The notes beneath the pieces were generated by a model. It ran no database searches. It saw only the letters and a program-made list of their open reading frames with translations, and was not told the origin of the DNA. Shown here piece by piece: positions 45,638 through 53,791 of a stretch of DNA of 64,000 nucleotides. The DNA comes from CAZOKN01 sp964580525 (GTDB taxonomy: Bacteria > Pseudomonadota > Alphaproteobacteria > Rickettsiales > UBA6187). The DNA lies in the NCBI GenBank assembly GCA_964580525.1, contig CAZOKN010000005.1, positions 1 to 64,000 on the forward strand. The letters run 5' to 3'. Within the stretch, counting starts at the first letter, position 1. Each line of letters opens with the position of its first letter. The position numbers and the translations under genes were made by a program.

Positions 45638-48205
45638 ATGAGCAGAGAAAATGTTGAAAAAGATAAAAAAACTGTAAATGTTCCTCCGGTAGGTCTTCCC
45701 TCTTGGATTAATCCACCTAAATCTCAACCTAAAACTTCCTGGGTTGTACAACCTAAAAAGCCTTCATCTGTGCCACATCCTCAGAGTTCGGCTAAATCAG
45801 AAAAACAACAAAGTGAAGAAATAACAGCAGGTTTTACTTGGGTTGAGGGAAAAAAGATAATTGATGGAAAAAAATATAAAAATTTCCTAAGAATTAATTT
45901 AGCATCTGAAGATGTGGCTAGGGAAGTTTTATCTGCTATTGGTATGCAAGAAGGGCAGATAGGGCTTGAAGGTAAATCATTGTTTATTCCAATGATTGTT
46001 AATGCTAGTAAGCAAAATCCTGATAAAAAGATTTGTGCTTTGGATTTTCCAAATAAGGATATTTTAGCTAAATTTAAAGATTTATTTGGATTAGAAGAAG
46101 TCTTGTCTGACAAAGATAAAAGCAATCGTTTGAAGTGTGGTTACACAGAAAATTTAGATGGAAGAAAGTTTGAATTAAAGCTTAATAAAGAAGAAAAGTC
46201 TCTAGTAGTGGAAATGCCTAAGGGGGAATATTGTAAAACCCTTAAGATTGAAGATGGTACGTTTACAGATAAAAATGGTAATCTTAAAAATGGTTTTAAA
46301 TTTATTTTTGAAGACCAGATACAGCGGGATATTTTTTTGAAATTGTGGGCTAGAAAGCCAGATAGCAATATAGATGATGTTAAATTGTCTGATGTGGAAG
46401 AACGAACAAATATTTTTTATCTTGAAAAATCTAGCCTTAAATCTCGGGATGGTCGCGAATATGCAAAATTCAAACCTGGCCAAGCAGTATTATTTTCTAA
46501 TACCTTAAACGAAAGCTCTATAGGAGGTTCTATTAACGGAAAAGCTAGTGTTTTGCATTTAAATCATTCAGTTATACTCGAGCCGGTGGAACTCAAAACC
46601 AAGGATTTGGCTGTTGAATTAAGAAAGCCACTACGTGAGAGTACACAACCTCGTTTACCAAAGACTCAAAGCGGATTTCTTAGATTGGTTGAGGGAGAGA
46701 AAAAGGAAGCTGCAAAACGTGAAGATATTGTTCCAGTATTGCCAGCTGTCTCAAAAGATCCTTCCCCTTATCCGGCTAATGTTATTCCAAAACCGAATAT
46801 TGGTCCTCGTAAAGATAGAGCTGAAGACGATAAAGTATCCAGAAAACAAAATAAGCAAGGGACACCTAGCTCTGTTAAATTTGTTAGAACTGTAGGAGTT
46901 AGAACTGTAGGATTAGAAGGTGTGGATGGTAAAAAAAAGATAAAGGAATATAAACAAAAGATAAATGTTTCCATTAGTGGAAGTGAAGGCAGAGATGAGC
47001 TGGAGGGGAAACCAGCAAATCCAAGTGAAAGCGAAAGCAAAGGTGAATTAGAGAGTAGTAAGCTAGCAAGTCCAAGCTCGAGCGCGGAGAAATTGCCTTC
47101 ATTCCCTTCATTGCCTCCAAAGAGTAGTACTGTGGTGAGGAGTCCGATAATTAAAGGTGGTAGCTTACGAGGGATATTGAAAAATAAGTCACAAGGCATT
47201 TTATCACAAACATCTAAGAAAAATGTTTTTGTTAGTTATGAAGCAGGCGCAATTCGTTTTAAATTTGAGAGTTCTATTGAGCGGGATGCGGCCATAGAGG
47301 CAGTAGAACAATCAGCTCGCGGTTTTAGAGAATTTTCTACGAAAAATTCTACCGAAGATACTATATGTTTACCATATAGCCCAGATAAACCTAGGATTGT
47401 ATTGTTTCCCAACGAAGCAATGAAGCAGTGGTTTATAACTGAGTTTGGTCTTGAAAAACGAATTAATGATGGTGTTATTGATACAAAAAATAAAAATGAA
47501 AGAGAGATATCCTTTTGTGGTGGTGGAGATATAGAAACTTTGCAGTTTTCTTTTATTACGGATAAAGGCAGAAGTGTTAGAGGAAAATCAGAGGTGAATG
47601 ATTTTCCCATTCCAGATGCAGGTAAGGAAGGCAGTGTTGCTGCTTTAGCAAGATTGCATAGACAAAAAGCCTCCGACAGTACAGAATTTAAGGCTGGAGT
47701 GTTAAGCCCAAGAGTTTCAGAATCTTATATTGAGATAGCTGAATCTTATTTGAACTCTGTAGCGCAAGTATTTATGCAAGGCAGAGTTGTGGGGTTAGTT
47801 AACAAATCTTCTTATGAGATAAAAGGTCCAATTGCAATTTCTGCAAGCGGTGGAGCAAATTATGGCAGATCTATGCATGGAACAAATGATTCTGTACGAG
47901 GAGAGCAAGTTATTTCTGTGAATTTCCAAACAACAGAGGACGCAAAAGCTTTTTCTGAATATTTAAAAAACTCTGGCGTTGCCAGTAATACTCAAAAAGA
48001 TGATAATGGTAATCCTAAGGCAAAAGATGTTCAGAGTAGCAGAGGTTGTCACTCTATATTCCTTAATGAAACGGATTTTGAAAAATTAAGTATAGATTTT
48101 GCGAAATTACGTCGTAGTAGTGTTTTTTGTGATGGTAAATCTGAACTTAAATTCATACCAAGAGATTTAGAATTTGGATCGCAACAACACAAACAAAGGC
48201 AATAA
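45638..48205 (+). CDS. Unrecognised protein made of repeated alpha/beta modules and disordered linkers
   Basis: 855 residues. The first 65 are proline/serine-rich and disordered. A module at about 80-154 recurs at about 528-612. Both begin with a hydrophobic strand and a helix containing E/D-A, and both end with a strand-helix unit: 'LDFPNKDILAKFKDLFGLEE' in the first and 'LFPNEAMKQWFITEFGLEK' in the second. Weaker copies lie near 215-260 and 755-825. A basic, Ser/Pro-rich linker spans about 330-520. AAAGGAG precedes the ATG, and a strong terminator follows. No signal peptide or membrane segment. I know no family for it; the C-terminal end of the protein at 12407-15562 shows a similar unit. 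Probably a secreted or host-directed accessory protein. Confidence 0.75.
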   Translation: MSRENVEKDKKTVNVPPVGLPSWINPPKSQPKTSWVVQPKKPSSVPHPQSSAKSEKQQSEEITAGFTWVEGKKIIDGKKYKNFLRINLASEDVAREVLSAIGMQEGQIGLEGKSLFIPMIVNASKQNPDKKICALDFPNKDILAKFKDLFGLEEVLSDKDKSNRLKCGYTENLDGRKFELKLNKEEKSLVVEMPKGEYCKTLKIEDGTFTDKNGNLKNGFKFIFEDQIQRDIFLKLWARKPDSNIDDVKLSDVEERTNIFYLEKSSLKSRDGREYAKFKPGQAVLFSNTLNESSIGGSINGKASVLHLNHSVILEPVELKTKDLAVELRKPLRESTQPRLPKTQSGFLRLVEGEKKEAAKREDIVPVLPAVSKDPSPYPANVIPKPNIGPRKDRAEDDKVSRKQNKQGTPSSVKFVRTVGVRTVGLEGVDGKKKIKEYKQKINVSISGSEGRDELEGKPANPSESESKGELESSKLASPSSSAEKLPSFPSLPPKSSTVVRSPIIKGGSLRGILKNKSQGILSQTSKKNVFVSYEAGAIRFKFESSIERDAAIEAVEQSARGFREFSTKNSTEDTICLPYSPDKPRIVLFPNEAMKQWFITEFGLEKRINDGVIDTKNKNEREISFCGGGDIETLQFSFITDKGRSVRGKSEVNDFPIPDAGKEGSVAALARLHRQKASDSTEFKAGVLSPRVSESYIEIAESYLNSVAQVFMQGRVVGLVNKSSYEIKGPIAISASGGANYGRSMHGTNDSVRGEQVISVNFQTTEDAKAFSEYLKNSGVASNTQKDDNGNPKAKDVQSSRGCHSIFLNETDFEKLSIDFAKLRRSSVFCDGKSELKFIPRDLEFGSQQHKQRQ

Positions 48206-48220
48206 AATCTTACAAAAAAT

Positions 48221-48252
48221 AAAAGCCCCAGCCTGAAAAGATGGGGCTTTTT
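48221..48252 (+). terminator. Rho-independent terminator
   Basis: AAAAGCCCCA (48221-48230), 11-base loop, TGGGGCTTTTTT. Closes the gene ending at 48205. Confidence 0.88.
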
Positions 48253-48338
48253 TATTTATTTGCGTTTATTTGTGAATTAAAGTAGATGTGTAAATAGAAA
48301 ACTGATTTAATTTTTCTACCTTGGAGGGTCTTATTTTT

Positions 48339-48662
48339 ATGAATAAAAATATTTTGGTTGCTGGCCTTTTTGCTTGTGCCTTGCCGGTTTGCTCTGCAAT
48401 GGCTATTCCTATTCCAGCAGTTCAACCTGCTAACGTTCCTCCTGTGGTTCCGCCACCTTCTACAAGAGAAGTTGTGGGAGAAACTCGAGGTGAAAAATAC
48501 ACCAAAGCCTATGACGCTTGTTATGAAGAAGCTGAATCAAAAACCAACAGTGCGGGTGACGATGCGTGGTCTGATTTCTTTAATCAATGCATGAAGAATA
48601 AGGGGTTTACTCCTGATCCTACTGATGAAAGTGTTGATGGCGAAGAAGGTACTATCCAGTAA
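48339..48662 (+). CDS. Small secreted proline-rich protein
   Basis: 107 residues from ATG 48339, with TTGGAGGG nine bases upstream; an in-frame ATG 18 bases earlier lacks an RBS. Signal peptide of about 20 residues with cleavage after 'VCSAMA'. The mature protein begins with a proline/valine-rich stretch ('PAVQPANVPPVVPPPSTRE'). A short helical segment follows with two Cys in 'YDACYEEAESK' and 'FNQCMKNKGF', which could form a disulfide, then an acidic tail. No family recognised. Exported to the periplasm or cell surface. Confidence 0.7.
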   Translation: MNKNILVAGLFACALPVCSAMAIPIPAVQPANVPPVVPPPSTREVVGETRGEKYTKAYDACYEEAESKTNSAGDDAWSDFFNQCMKNKGFTPDPTDESVDGEEGTIQ

Positions 48663-48682
48663 TCTGCTATTTTATTTATTAT

Positions 48683-48716
48683 GTGCTGCCATCTATTTAG
48701 AATTAGATGGTGGCAC
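48683..48716. terminator. Hairpin between convergent genes
   Basis: GTGCTGCCATCTA (48683-48695) pairs with TAGATGGTGGCAC (48704-48716), 13 bp including G-T pairs, 8-base loop. No clean U-tract. It ends on the stop codon of the minus-strand DoxX gene. Confidence 0.5.
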
Positions 48717-49243
48717 TATTTCCCCACCACCTCCTTATAATCTTCACAAGCCAGGAATTTCTTCCTAATGAAGTAGTCTAGGGATATTTTTCCTGCACCG
48801 TAAAACATTAGTACAGTTAACAAAATCATCCAGTAAATATGCTGGATATTTTGTTCATATGTTAGCTGGATGCTAAGCGACATAGCGAATAATATAGCAG
48901 ATGCGAATCTTGTGCCGAAACCAAAGAATAACAATATAGGGCAGATAAATTCAAAAGTTGTACCTACAAATGCAGCGATGTGTGGAGGGATGCCGGGAAT
49001 TGGATGTTCGCTTTCAAATAAATATAATGTTGTTGACCAATCACCTTCACCAACACCAAGAAAGCCATAAGGCAATTTTAAAATTGCTGATTTCCAGAAA
49101 ACATCTGCCATCCAAAGCCTTAGGCCAAGATTAACCAGCGGGCTTAAAAATTCTGCTGCCTTTAATTTCCACTCGAACAATTTAAATATGAAGGAAATTT
49201 TCTTTAAACAATCTTTACTTTTGCAAGCTGAATTATCTGACAT
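48716..49243 (-). CDS. DoxX family membrane protein
   Basis: 175 residues with four membrane segments after a basic, Cys-containing N-terminus of about 25 residues. The DoxX pattern is visible in 'LVNLGLRLWMADVFWKSAIL', 'AAFVGTTFEFICPILLFFGF' and 'ASAILFAMSLSIQLTYEQNI' regions. Function in the family is uncertain; members are linked to quinone or thiol redox and to growth under oxidative stress. Monocistronic on the minus strand. The N-terminal 'CKSKDCLKK' is unusual and may be a metal- or disulfide-forming pair. Confidence 0.82.
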   Translation of the reverse strand: MSDNSACKSKDCLKKISFIFKLFEWKLKAAEFLSPLVNLGLRLWMADVFWKSAILKLPYGFLGVGEGDWSTTLYLFESEHPIPGIPPHIAAFVGTTFEFICPILLFFGFGTRFASAILFAMSLSIQLTYEQNIQHIYWMILLTVLMFYGAGKISLDYFIRKKFLACEDYKEVVGK

Positions 49244-49364
49244 TTTTGTCCCGCGCTAGATTTGAATATGATGAGGTAAACTATCAAAAGAAATATTATT
49301 ATGCAAGCTGCATAGTCTTTAATTGTTAGAGAAAGGTATTTCTGGTATAATAAAAAAATGAGGT

Positions 49365-49682
49365 GTGGCTTTGAAAAAAATATGTAGTTTTTTAATCCTG
49401 GTTATTATGTCTTTGCCTTTGCTTTCTTGCGATGAGAAGAAGAGTCGTACCGAAGAAAAGGAATATAACGTCCTTTTTCTTTATCCAGCGAGTGATAAGA
49501 GTGCTAAGCGGGTTTATATAGGCACTGTGAAGGGTTTGAGTAGCTGCAAGTATATTGCAGGACAATACTATTTTAAACGCAGATTTTTACTGAAAGAAAA
49601 ATGGGCATATATATGCTGCTTGCGAACAGAAAAAAATGAATGTGCTGAAGAGCATAAATATGATGGTGAGGAAAGTCATTAG
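49365..49682 (+). CDS. Small lipoprotein of unknown function
   Basis: 105 residues. A lipobox at about 19-22 ('LPLLSC') follows a basic start and hydrophobic core, so it should be lipid-anchored. The rest includes 'KRVYIGTVKGLSSCKYIAGQ' and three further Cys. The start is uncertain: GTG 49365 opens the frame, but TTG 49371 sits 5 bases after GAGGTG and gives the more typical 'MKKICSFLIL'. Its stop overlaps the convergent glycosyltransferase stop by 4 bases. No family recognised. Confidence 0.65.
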   Translation: MALKKICSFLILVIMSLPLLSCDEKKSRTEEKEYNVLFLYPASDKSAKRVYIGTVKGLSSCKYIAGQYYFKRRFLLKEKWAYICCLRTEKNECAEEHKYDGEESH

Positions 49683-50719
49683 TTCTTGCCAGCAGAAATT
49701 TTTTCCAATGCCTCATGCATTTTTTTTCCAATATTTTCAATATTATAATTTTTTACTGTTTCAAGGCCATTAACGGCGAGATTTTTTGCCTCGGCAGGAT
49801 TTTTTATAAGCTGTTCAATAGCCAAGCTTAAAGCCATGCTATCATTTTTTGCTATAATCAGCGCATCTTTATTGTTGGTAGCTATTTCTGAAGGTCCCTC
49901 TGCATCGCTGGTAATAATTGGTTTACCGAAAGCTAATGCTTCCAACAATATTATGCCAAATGGTTCGCTTAGAGATGTTAGGCAGAAAATATCAATATTA
50001 TCAAATAATTCTTCCTTATTCTGAATCCATCCTTTGAACTCTATTATATCTTCAATCTCCAAATTTTTGGCCAATTCTTTCAATGCAGATTCTTCTTCTC
50101 CACTGCCACCAATAACAGCCTTTATTTTGATATTTCTATTCTTAAGATGAGCGATTGCATGTAAAAAAACATCAAAGCCTTTCTTTTTGATGAAACGCCC
50201 CATAGTTCCGATCGTTGGCGTGGAATTAAATTGTTTTATTTCAGGTTGTTGAGGCAGTAATCTAATCATATTTGGTATCTTGAAGATTGTTGCCTCTATT
50301 TGGCCAGCCTTTATAACAGTTTTTCGCAAATCTTCAGTGATTGCAAAAATGGCATCAGCGCCAATCAGGTGCTTTATGTTGTAATTATGTGTTACTCCCA
50401 CTAGCGGGCATTTAGTAGTACGGCAGGGTGATTTAAGTAAGTTAAAAGCCCTATTTCCATGTGCTATGGCGGCATCAGGATTTAATTGTTTTAGTATTTT
50501 GCGCAAATAGCTTTTAGCAAAAATATCCCATGCGCCGAGATTTTTGACTTCAATTATATTCACATTAACTTTAACTAGGGCAGGGCGTATTTTAGCTTTT
50601 GGGTGGATTATAGCTGTAACTTTATCGCCTTGTAATTTTAGCGCTTCGCAATAATCAATAAAGGCCTGTTCAATTCCACCAAGACCACGGCCAAACATTG
50701 CGTTTATGATGTGCACCAA
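49679..50719 (-). CDS. Glycosyltransferase family 4 (group 1)
   Basis: 346 residues, GT-B fold. It transfers sugars to lipid A core, LPS or another acceptor. The N-terminal half has 'GRGLGGIEQAFIDYCEAL' as nucleotide-sugar/acceptor loop. The C-terminal half has 'IGTMGRFIKKKGFDVFLHA', 'IGGSGEEESALKELA' and the E-x7-E motif in 'SEPFGIILLEALAFGKPI'. No membrane segment. No sugar-synthesis genes adjoin it, so donor and acceptor cannot be named. Starts after a gap of 62 bases from usg. Confidence 0.9.
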   Translation of the reverse strand: MVHIINAMFGRGLGGIEQAFIDYCEALKLQGDKVTAIIHPKAKIRPALVKVNVNIIEVKNLGAWDIFAKSYLRKILKQLNPDAAIAHGNRAFNLLKSPCRTTKCPLVGVTHNYNIKHLIGADAIFAITEDLRKTVIKAGQIEATIFKIPNMIRLLPQQPEIKQFNSTPTIGTMGRFIKKKGFDVFLHAIAHLKNRNIKIKAVIGGSGEEESALKELAKNLEIEDIIEFKGWIQNKEELFDNIDIFCLTSLSEPFGIILLEALAFGKPIITSDAEGPSEIATNNKDALIIAKNDSMALSLAIEQLIKNPAEAKNLAVNGLETVKNYNIENIGKKMHEALEKISAGKN

Positions 50720-50781
50720 AGTTCTCCAAACTAATTTGGAGGTAACCTATAGCAAAATGGTAAAATGGTAAAATGCTAATT

Positions 50782-51045
50782 TTAATTTATGAAAAACTCG
50801 TGCTTAACCGCCCTGAAATCGGAAGGTTTAATAAGCTGGCATGATTCAACAGTTACAGAATGTAATTTGCCATCAAGCTCTCTTTCCCAGAAATTTAGGA
50901 ATTTCATTAAAACGGGGAAATCTGGGTTTTTATCGTAATCCTGCCATAAATATGTTTGAAGCAAAGAAGGGTGATCCGGCATGTGATATAGGATTTTTGC
51001 CGTTGTAAGCCTAAAATCGTGTAACATTAACTCAAAATCGGTCAT
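50782..51045 (-). CDS. Usg family protein
   Basis: 87 residues. It matches the small Usg family of Alphaproteobacteria, named from a gene next to trpF in Caulobacter: 'LHDFRLTTAKILYHMPDHPS', 'LLQTYLWQDYDKNPDFPVLMKF' region and 'FWERELDGKLHSVTV'. Function unknown. The ATG stands behind GGAG (rc of 51053-51060). Not near tryptophan genes here. Confidence 0.85.
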   Translation of the reverse strand: MTDFELMLHDFRLTTAKILYHMPDHPSLLQTYLWQDYDKNPDFPVLMKFLNFWERELDGKLHSVTVESCQLIKPSDFRAVKHEFFIN

Positions 51046-51197
51046 AAAAACAATTCTCCAGCTAAACTACTTGTCTGCCTGTGTTCCATTATACCACAAA
51101 AAAGGTTAAAAATGAATTAAAAAATGGTGGCTTAGTTACTTGATTTCCCTACACAAGCGTGTATGTTAGAATCCTTATAAAAATAAGGAAAGTCGTT

Positions 51198-52502
51198 ATG
51201 ATACCACGCTATTCACGTCCTGAAATGGTTGCAATATGGGAAGCTAAAAACAGATTTAAAATCTGGTTTGAGATTGAAGCACACGCTTGCGATGCGATGG
51301 TGAAGCTGGGAGTTGTTCCTAAAAAAGATGCAGAAAATATTTGGAAAAATGCTCCAAAGGAATGGAATGATAGCGACATTGCTAAAATTGACGAAATTGA
51401 ACGTGTGACAAAGCATGACGTTATTGCTTTTCTAACTCATCTGGCAACTTATATAGGCGATAGTAGTCGTTTTGTGCATCAGGGAATGACTAGTTCTGAC
51501 GTGCTTGATACATGTCTTTCCGTGCAGCTTAAACAGGCTTCGGATATATTAATCAAAGATATGGAAAATCTTTTAGCAGCTTTGAAAAAGCGTGCTTTTG
51601 AAACGAAAGACATGGTTTGTATGGGCAGAAGCCATGGTATACATGCTGAACCTGTTACCATAGGGCTTAAATTTGCACGTTTTTACGCTGAAATGAAAAG
51701 AAACCTTGAGCGCTTGAAAAATGCTCGTGATGAAGTGGCAACTTGTGCGATTTCCGGCGCTGTAGGAACTTATGCTAATATAGACCCTTCGGTGCAGGAA
51801 TATGTAGCGAAGAAGCTTGGTCTTTCTTCGGAACCTGTTTCAACTCAAGTGATTCCGCGTGATCGCCATGCGATGTATTTTGCAACACTGGGTGTTATAG
51901 CTAGTTCAATTGAAAATATTGCTGTAGAAGTTCGTCATATGCAGCGTACGGAAGTTCTGGAAGCGGAGGAGTTTTTCTCTAAGGGACAGAAGGGTAGTTC
52001 TGCCATGCCACATAAGAGAAATCCTGTATTATCAGAAAATCTGACTGGTCTTGCACGAATTGTGCGTGGCTATGTGAATCCAGCTCTGGAGAATGTGGCA
52101 TTGTGGCATGAGCGCGATATTTCACATTCATCTGTTGAGCGTATGATTGCCCCGGATGCTACAGTGACGTTGGATTTTGCCCTTGCAAGGCTTACGGGCT
52201 TGATTGAAAATCTGGTGATTTATCCTGAAAATATTGAAAAAAATCTTAACAAACTTGGTGGTTTGGTTTTCTCGCAGCGCGTGCTTTTGGCACTTACGCA
52301 AAAAGGTGTTAGCCGTGAGGATTCTTATAAGCTTGTGCAGCGCAATGCTATGAAGGTTTGGGAACAAGGAAAAGACTTCCTTGCTGAGCTTAAGAGCGAT
52401 AAGGAAGTTACTGATAATCTGTCTAAAAAAGACTTAGAAGAATTGTTCGATATAACCTATCACACTAAGAATGTGGATTATATTTTCAGGCAGGTTTTTT
52501 AG
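51198..52502 (+). CDS. purB: Adenylosuccinate lyase
   Basis: 434 residues from ATG 51198 (AAGGAA upstream); the frame is open 39 bases earlier without an RBS. It acts twice in purine synthesis: SAICAR to AICAR and adenylosuccinate to AMP. The 'MIPRYSRPEMVAIW' start, 'THHD'-equivalent 'VTKHDVIAFL', 'GMTSSDVLDT' and the signature loop 'GSSAMPHKRNPVLSENL' with catalytic Ser are intact. Monocistronic; followed by an inverted repeat. Confidence 0.96.
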   Translation: MIPRYSRPEMVAIWEAKNRFKIWFEIEAHACDAMVKLGVVPKKDAENIWKNAPKEWNDSDIAKIDEIERVTKHDVIAFLTHLATYIGDSSRFVHQGMTSSDVLDTCLSVQLKQASDILIKDMENLLAALKKRAFETKDMVCMGRSHGIHAEPVTIGLKFARFYAEMKRNLERLKNARDEVATCAISGAVGTYANIDPSVQEYVAKKLGLSSEPVSTQVIPRDRHAMYFATLGVIASSIENIAVEVRHMQRTEVLEAEEFFSKGQKGSSAMPHKRNPVLSENLTGLARIVRGYVNPALENVALWHERDISHSSVERMIAPDATVTLDFALARLTGLIENLVIYPENIEKNLNKLGGLVFSQRVLLALTQKGVSREDSYKLVQRNAMKVWEQGKDFLAELKSDKEVTDNLSKKDLEELFDITYHTKNVDYIFRQVF

Positions 52503-52515
52503 AGATAAGAACCTT

Positions 52516-52548
52516 GGAACTTATGAATATTAGAAATTCTTAAGTTCC
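52516..52548 (+). terminator. 13-bp inverted repeat after purB
   Basis: 52516-52528 pairs with 52536-52548 with one mismatch and a 7-base loop. No U-tract, so a terminator role is tentative. Confidence 0.45.
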
Positions 52549-52582
52549 TATATTCTAAAGTTCTAAATTATTGTCTTTCTCC

Positions 52583-52611
52583 TTGACACCTAGGTCAAAA
52601 ATAAATATACC
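52583..52611 (+). promoter_or_regulatory. Promoter of tRNA-Met
   Basis: TTGACA (52583-52588), exactly 17 bases, TATACC (52606-52611), 25 bases before the tRNA 5' end. Near-consensus. Confidence 0.8.
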
Positions 52612-52636
52612 CGAGGCTCCTAAAAAAAGTAAGGTT

Positions 52637-52711
52637 GGCTGGGTAGCTCAGAGGTAGAGCAGGAGGATCATAATCTCTTGGTCGGGGGTTCAAGTCCCTC
52701 CCCAGCTACCA
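52637..52711 (+). tRNA. tRNA-Met (CAT), elongator type
   Basis: Acceptor GGCTGGG/CCCAGCT with a G1-T72 pair, D arm 'GCTCAGAGGTAGAGC', anticodon loop ATCATAA, T arm with GTTCAAGTC, A discriminator, CCA encoded. The loop and the G1-U72 pair resemble alphaproteobacterial elongator tRNA-Met. The initiator mismatch at position 1 and GGG/CCC anticodon stem are absent. A lysidine-modified tRNA-Ile2 is the main alternative. Confidence 0.88.
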
Positions 52712-53773
52712 TTAATATTCTCGCCCCGGTGTTGCATCTGTTCGTAGAACTAATCTTCTGAAATTAGTATTTTCTGATTGTCGGTTTTGAACAATTTCGT
52801 CACGACTGTGAATAACATTTGATAATAATGGACTGTTATTAAGAACAAGCAAATCTCCACTTTGTAGAGCTATTTTGGTAGGGGTAATTGAATTAATTAC
52901 ATTAGTAAGGTTTTCGTAAGATTGTTTGGCATGTGGGCCATTTGGTCTTATGTTACCGAATTCTGAATATTGTATTCCTATATTTTTGCCATTTTCGCTT
53001 ATGCGAAAAATAGGGAAAGGTGCTGAATGAACATCNNNNNNNNNNCCGTTATCAGTTATTGAGGTAAAGTTTGCTTCTGAGAGAATTTTTCTGTCATGTT
53101 CACTTAAACAATCCCATATATTTTTAGCGGAAATGAAATTTGTGCTTACACCTTCATTATTTTGAACGCATAGCAAAGCCGTGTATTCTGGAATTTCTTC
53201 AGGGGATGCGATGGATGAGTTATCTGTGTGCCACGGTATGGGTATTGCGGTGTCAAAATCATTTTTTGGTTTATAAGGTGCAGGGGTTAAAATTCTTGCA
53301 CGTGTTTCAGTCTCGGACGCTATAAAAGCCAGTCCCAGAGGGCCACATAATAGGCCTGCAAAAACGGAAGATGCAGTTAGAATCTTTTGGTTAGTATAAA
53401 ATTTTGCCGATAGTTTATCTTCTTTTGGTACTTCTACAGGTTCAAGATTTATTCCACTTATGTGAATTATTGGGGTTTCGCCATTTTTAAATTTTATAAT
53501 ATCATTCATAAATCCAATGCTATCTGGTTCAGTATGCACAGTGGATTCTTTTGCTTTACGAGCCAGATCAATGACGAGTCTGTCTGGTAATTGTTTTGTT
53601 TTAGACCTTTTACTTTTTCCTTCTTTTATTCTTTCTTCTTCTATTTCAATGTGATTTTTTATAAATTCTGGAAAATATTTTGCTAAAGATTCTGGTGCTT
53701 TAGTTTTTGTTACAATCGTGCTGCTGAACCTACGTAAAGCACTTTGCAAAGGAAGGTAATATTTTGTAATCAT
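52712..53773 (-). CDS. TauD/TfdA-like Fe(II)/2-oxoglutarate dioxygenase with presequence-like N-terminus
   Basis: About 353 residues. The iron-binding H-x-D is in 'PIPWHTDNSS' and a distal His in 'LSNVIHSRDE', followed by the 2-oxoglutarate Arg in 'FRRLVLR'. The order and spacing fit the TauD/clavaminate-synthase fold, whose members hydroxylate or cleave small molecules such as amino acids and sulfonates. The substrate is unknown. The first 25 residues lack acidic residues and contain 'ALRRFSST', like a mitochondrial presequence. Residues 30-130 are an unassigned basic extension. A 10-N gap (53036-53045) keeps frame. Its stop codon abuts the last base of tRNA-Met on the other strand. Confidence 0.72.
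   Translation of the reverse strand: MITKYYLPLQSALRRFSSTIVTKTKAPESLAKYFPEFIKNHIEIEEERIKEGKSKRSKTKQLPDRLVIDLARKAKESTVHTEPDSIGFMNDIIKFKNGETPIIHISGINLEPVEVPKEDKLSAKFYTNQKILTASSVFAGLLCGPLGLAFIASETETRARILTPAPYKPKNDFDTAIPIPWHTDNSSIASPEEIPEYTALLCVQNNEGVSTNFISAKNIWDCLSEHDRKILSEANFTSITDNXXXXDVHSAPFPIFRISENGKNIGIQYSEFGNIRPNGPHAKQSYENLTNVINSITPTKIALQSGDLLVLNNSPLLSNVIHSRDEIVQNRQSENTNFRRLVLRTDATPGREY
53036..53045. other. Assembly gap (10 N) in the TauD-like gene
   Basis: Frame is preserved as written; true length unknown. Confidence 0.95.
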
Positions 53774-53791
53774 GATTTTTTCTTTTTGACT

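Noticed and set aside
52637..52711. Initiator tRNA
   Set aside because: Lacks the position 1-72 mismatch of the initiator and the GGG/CCC anticodon stem.
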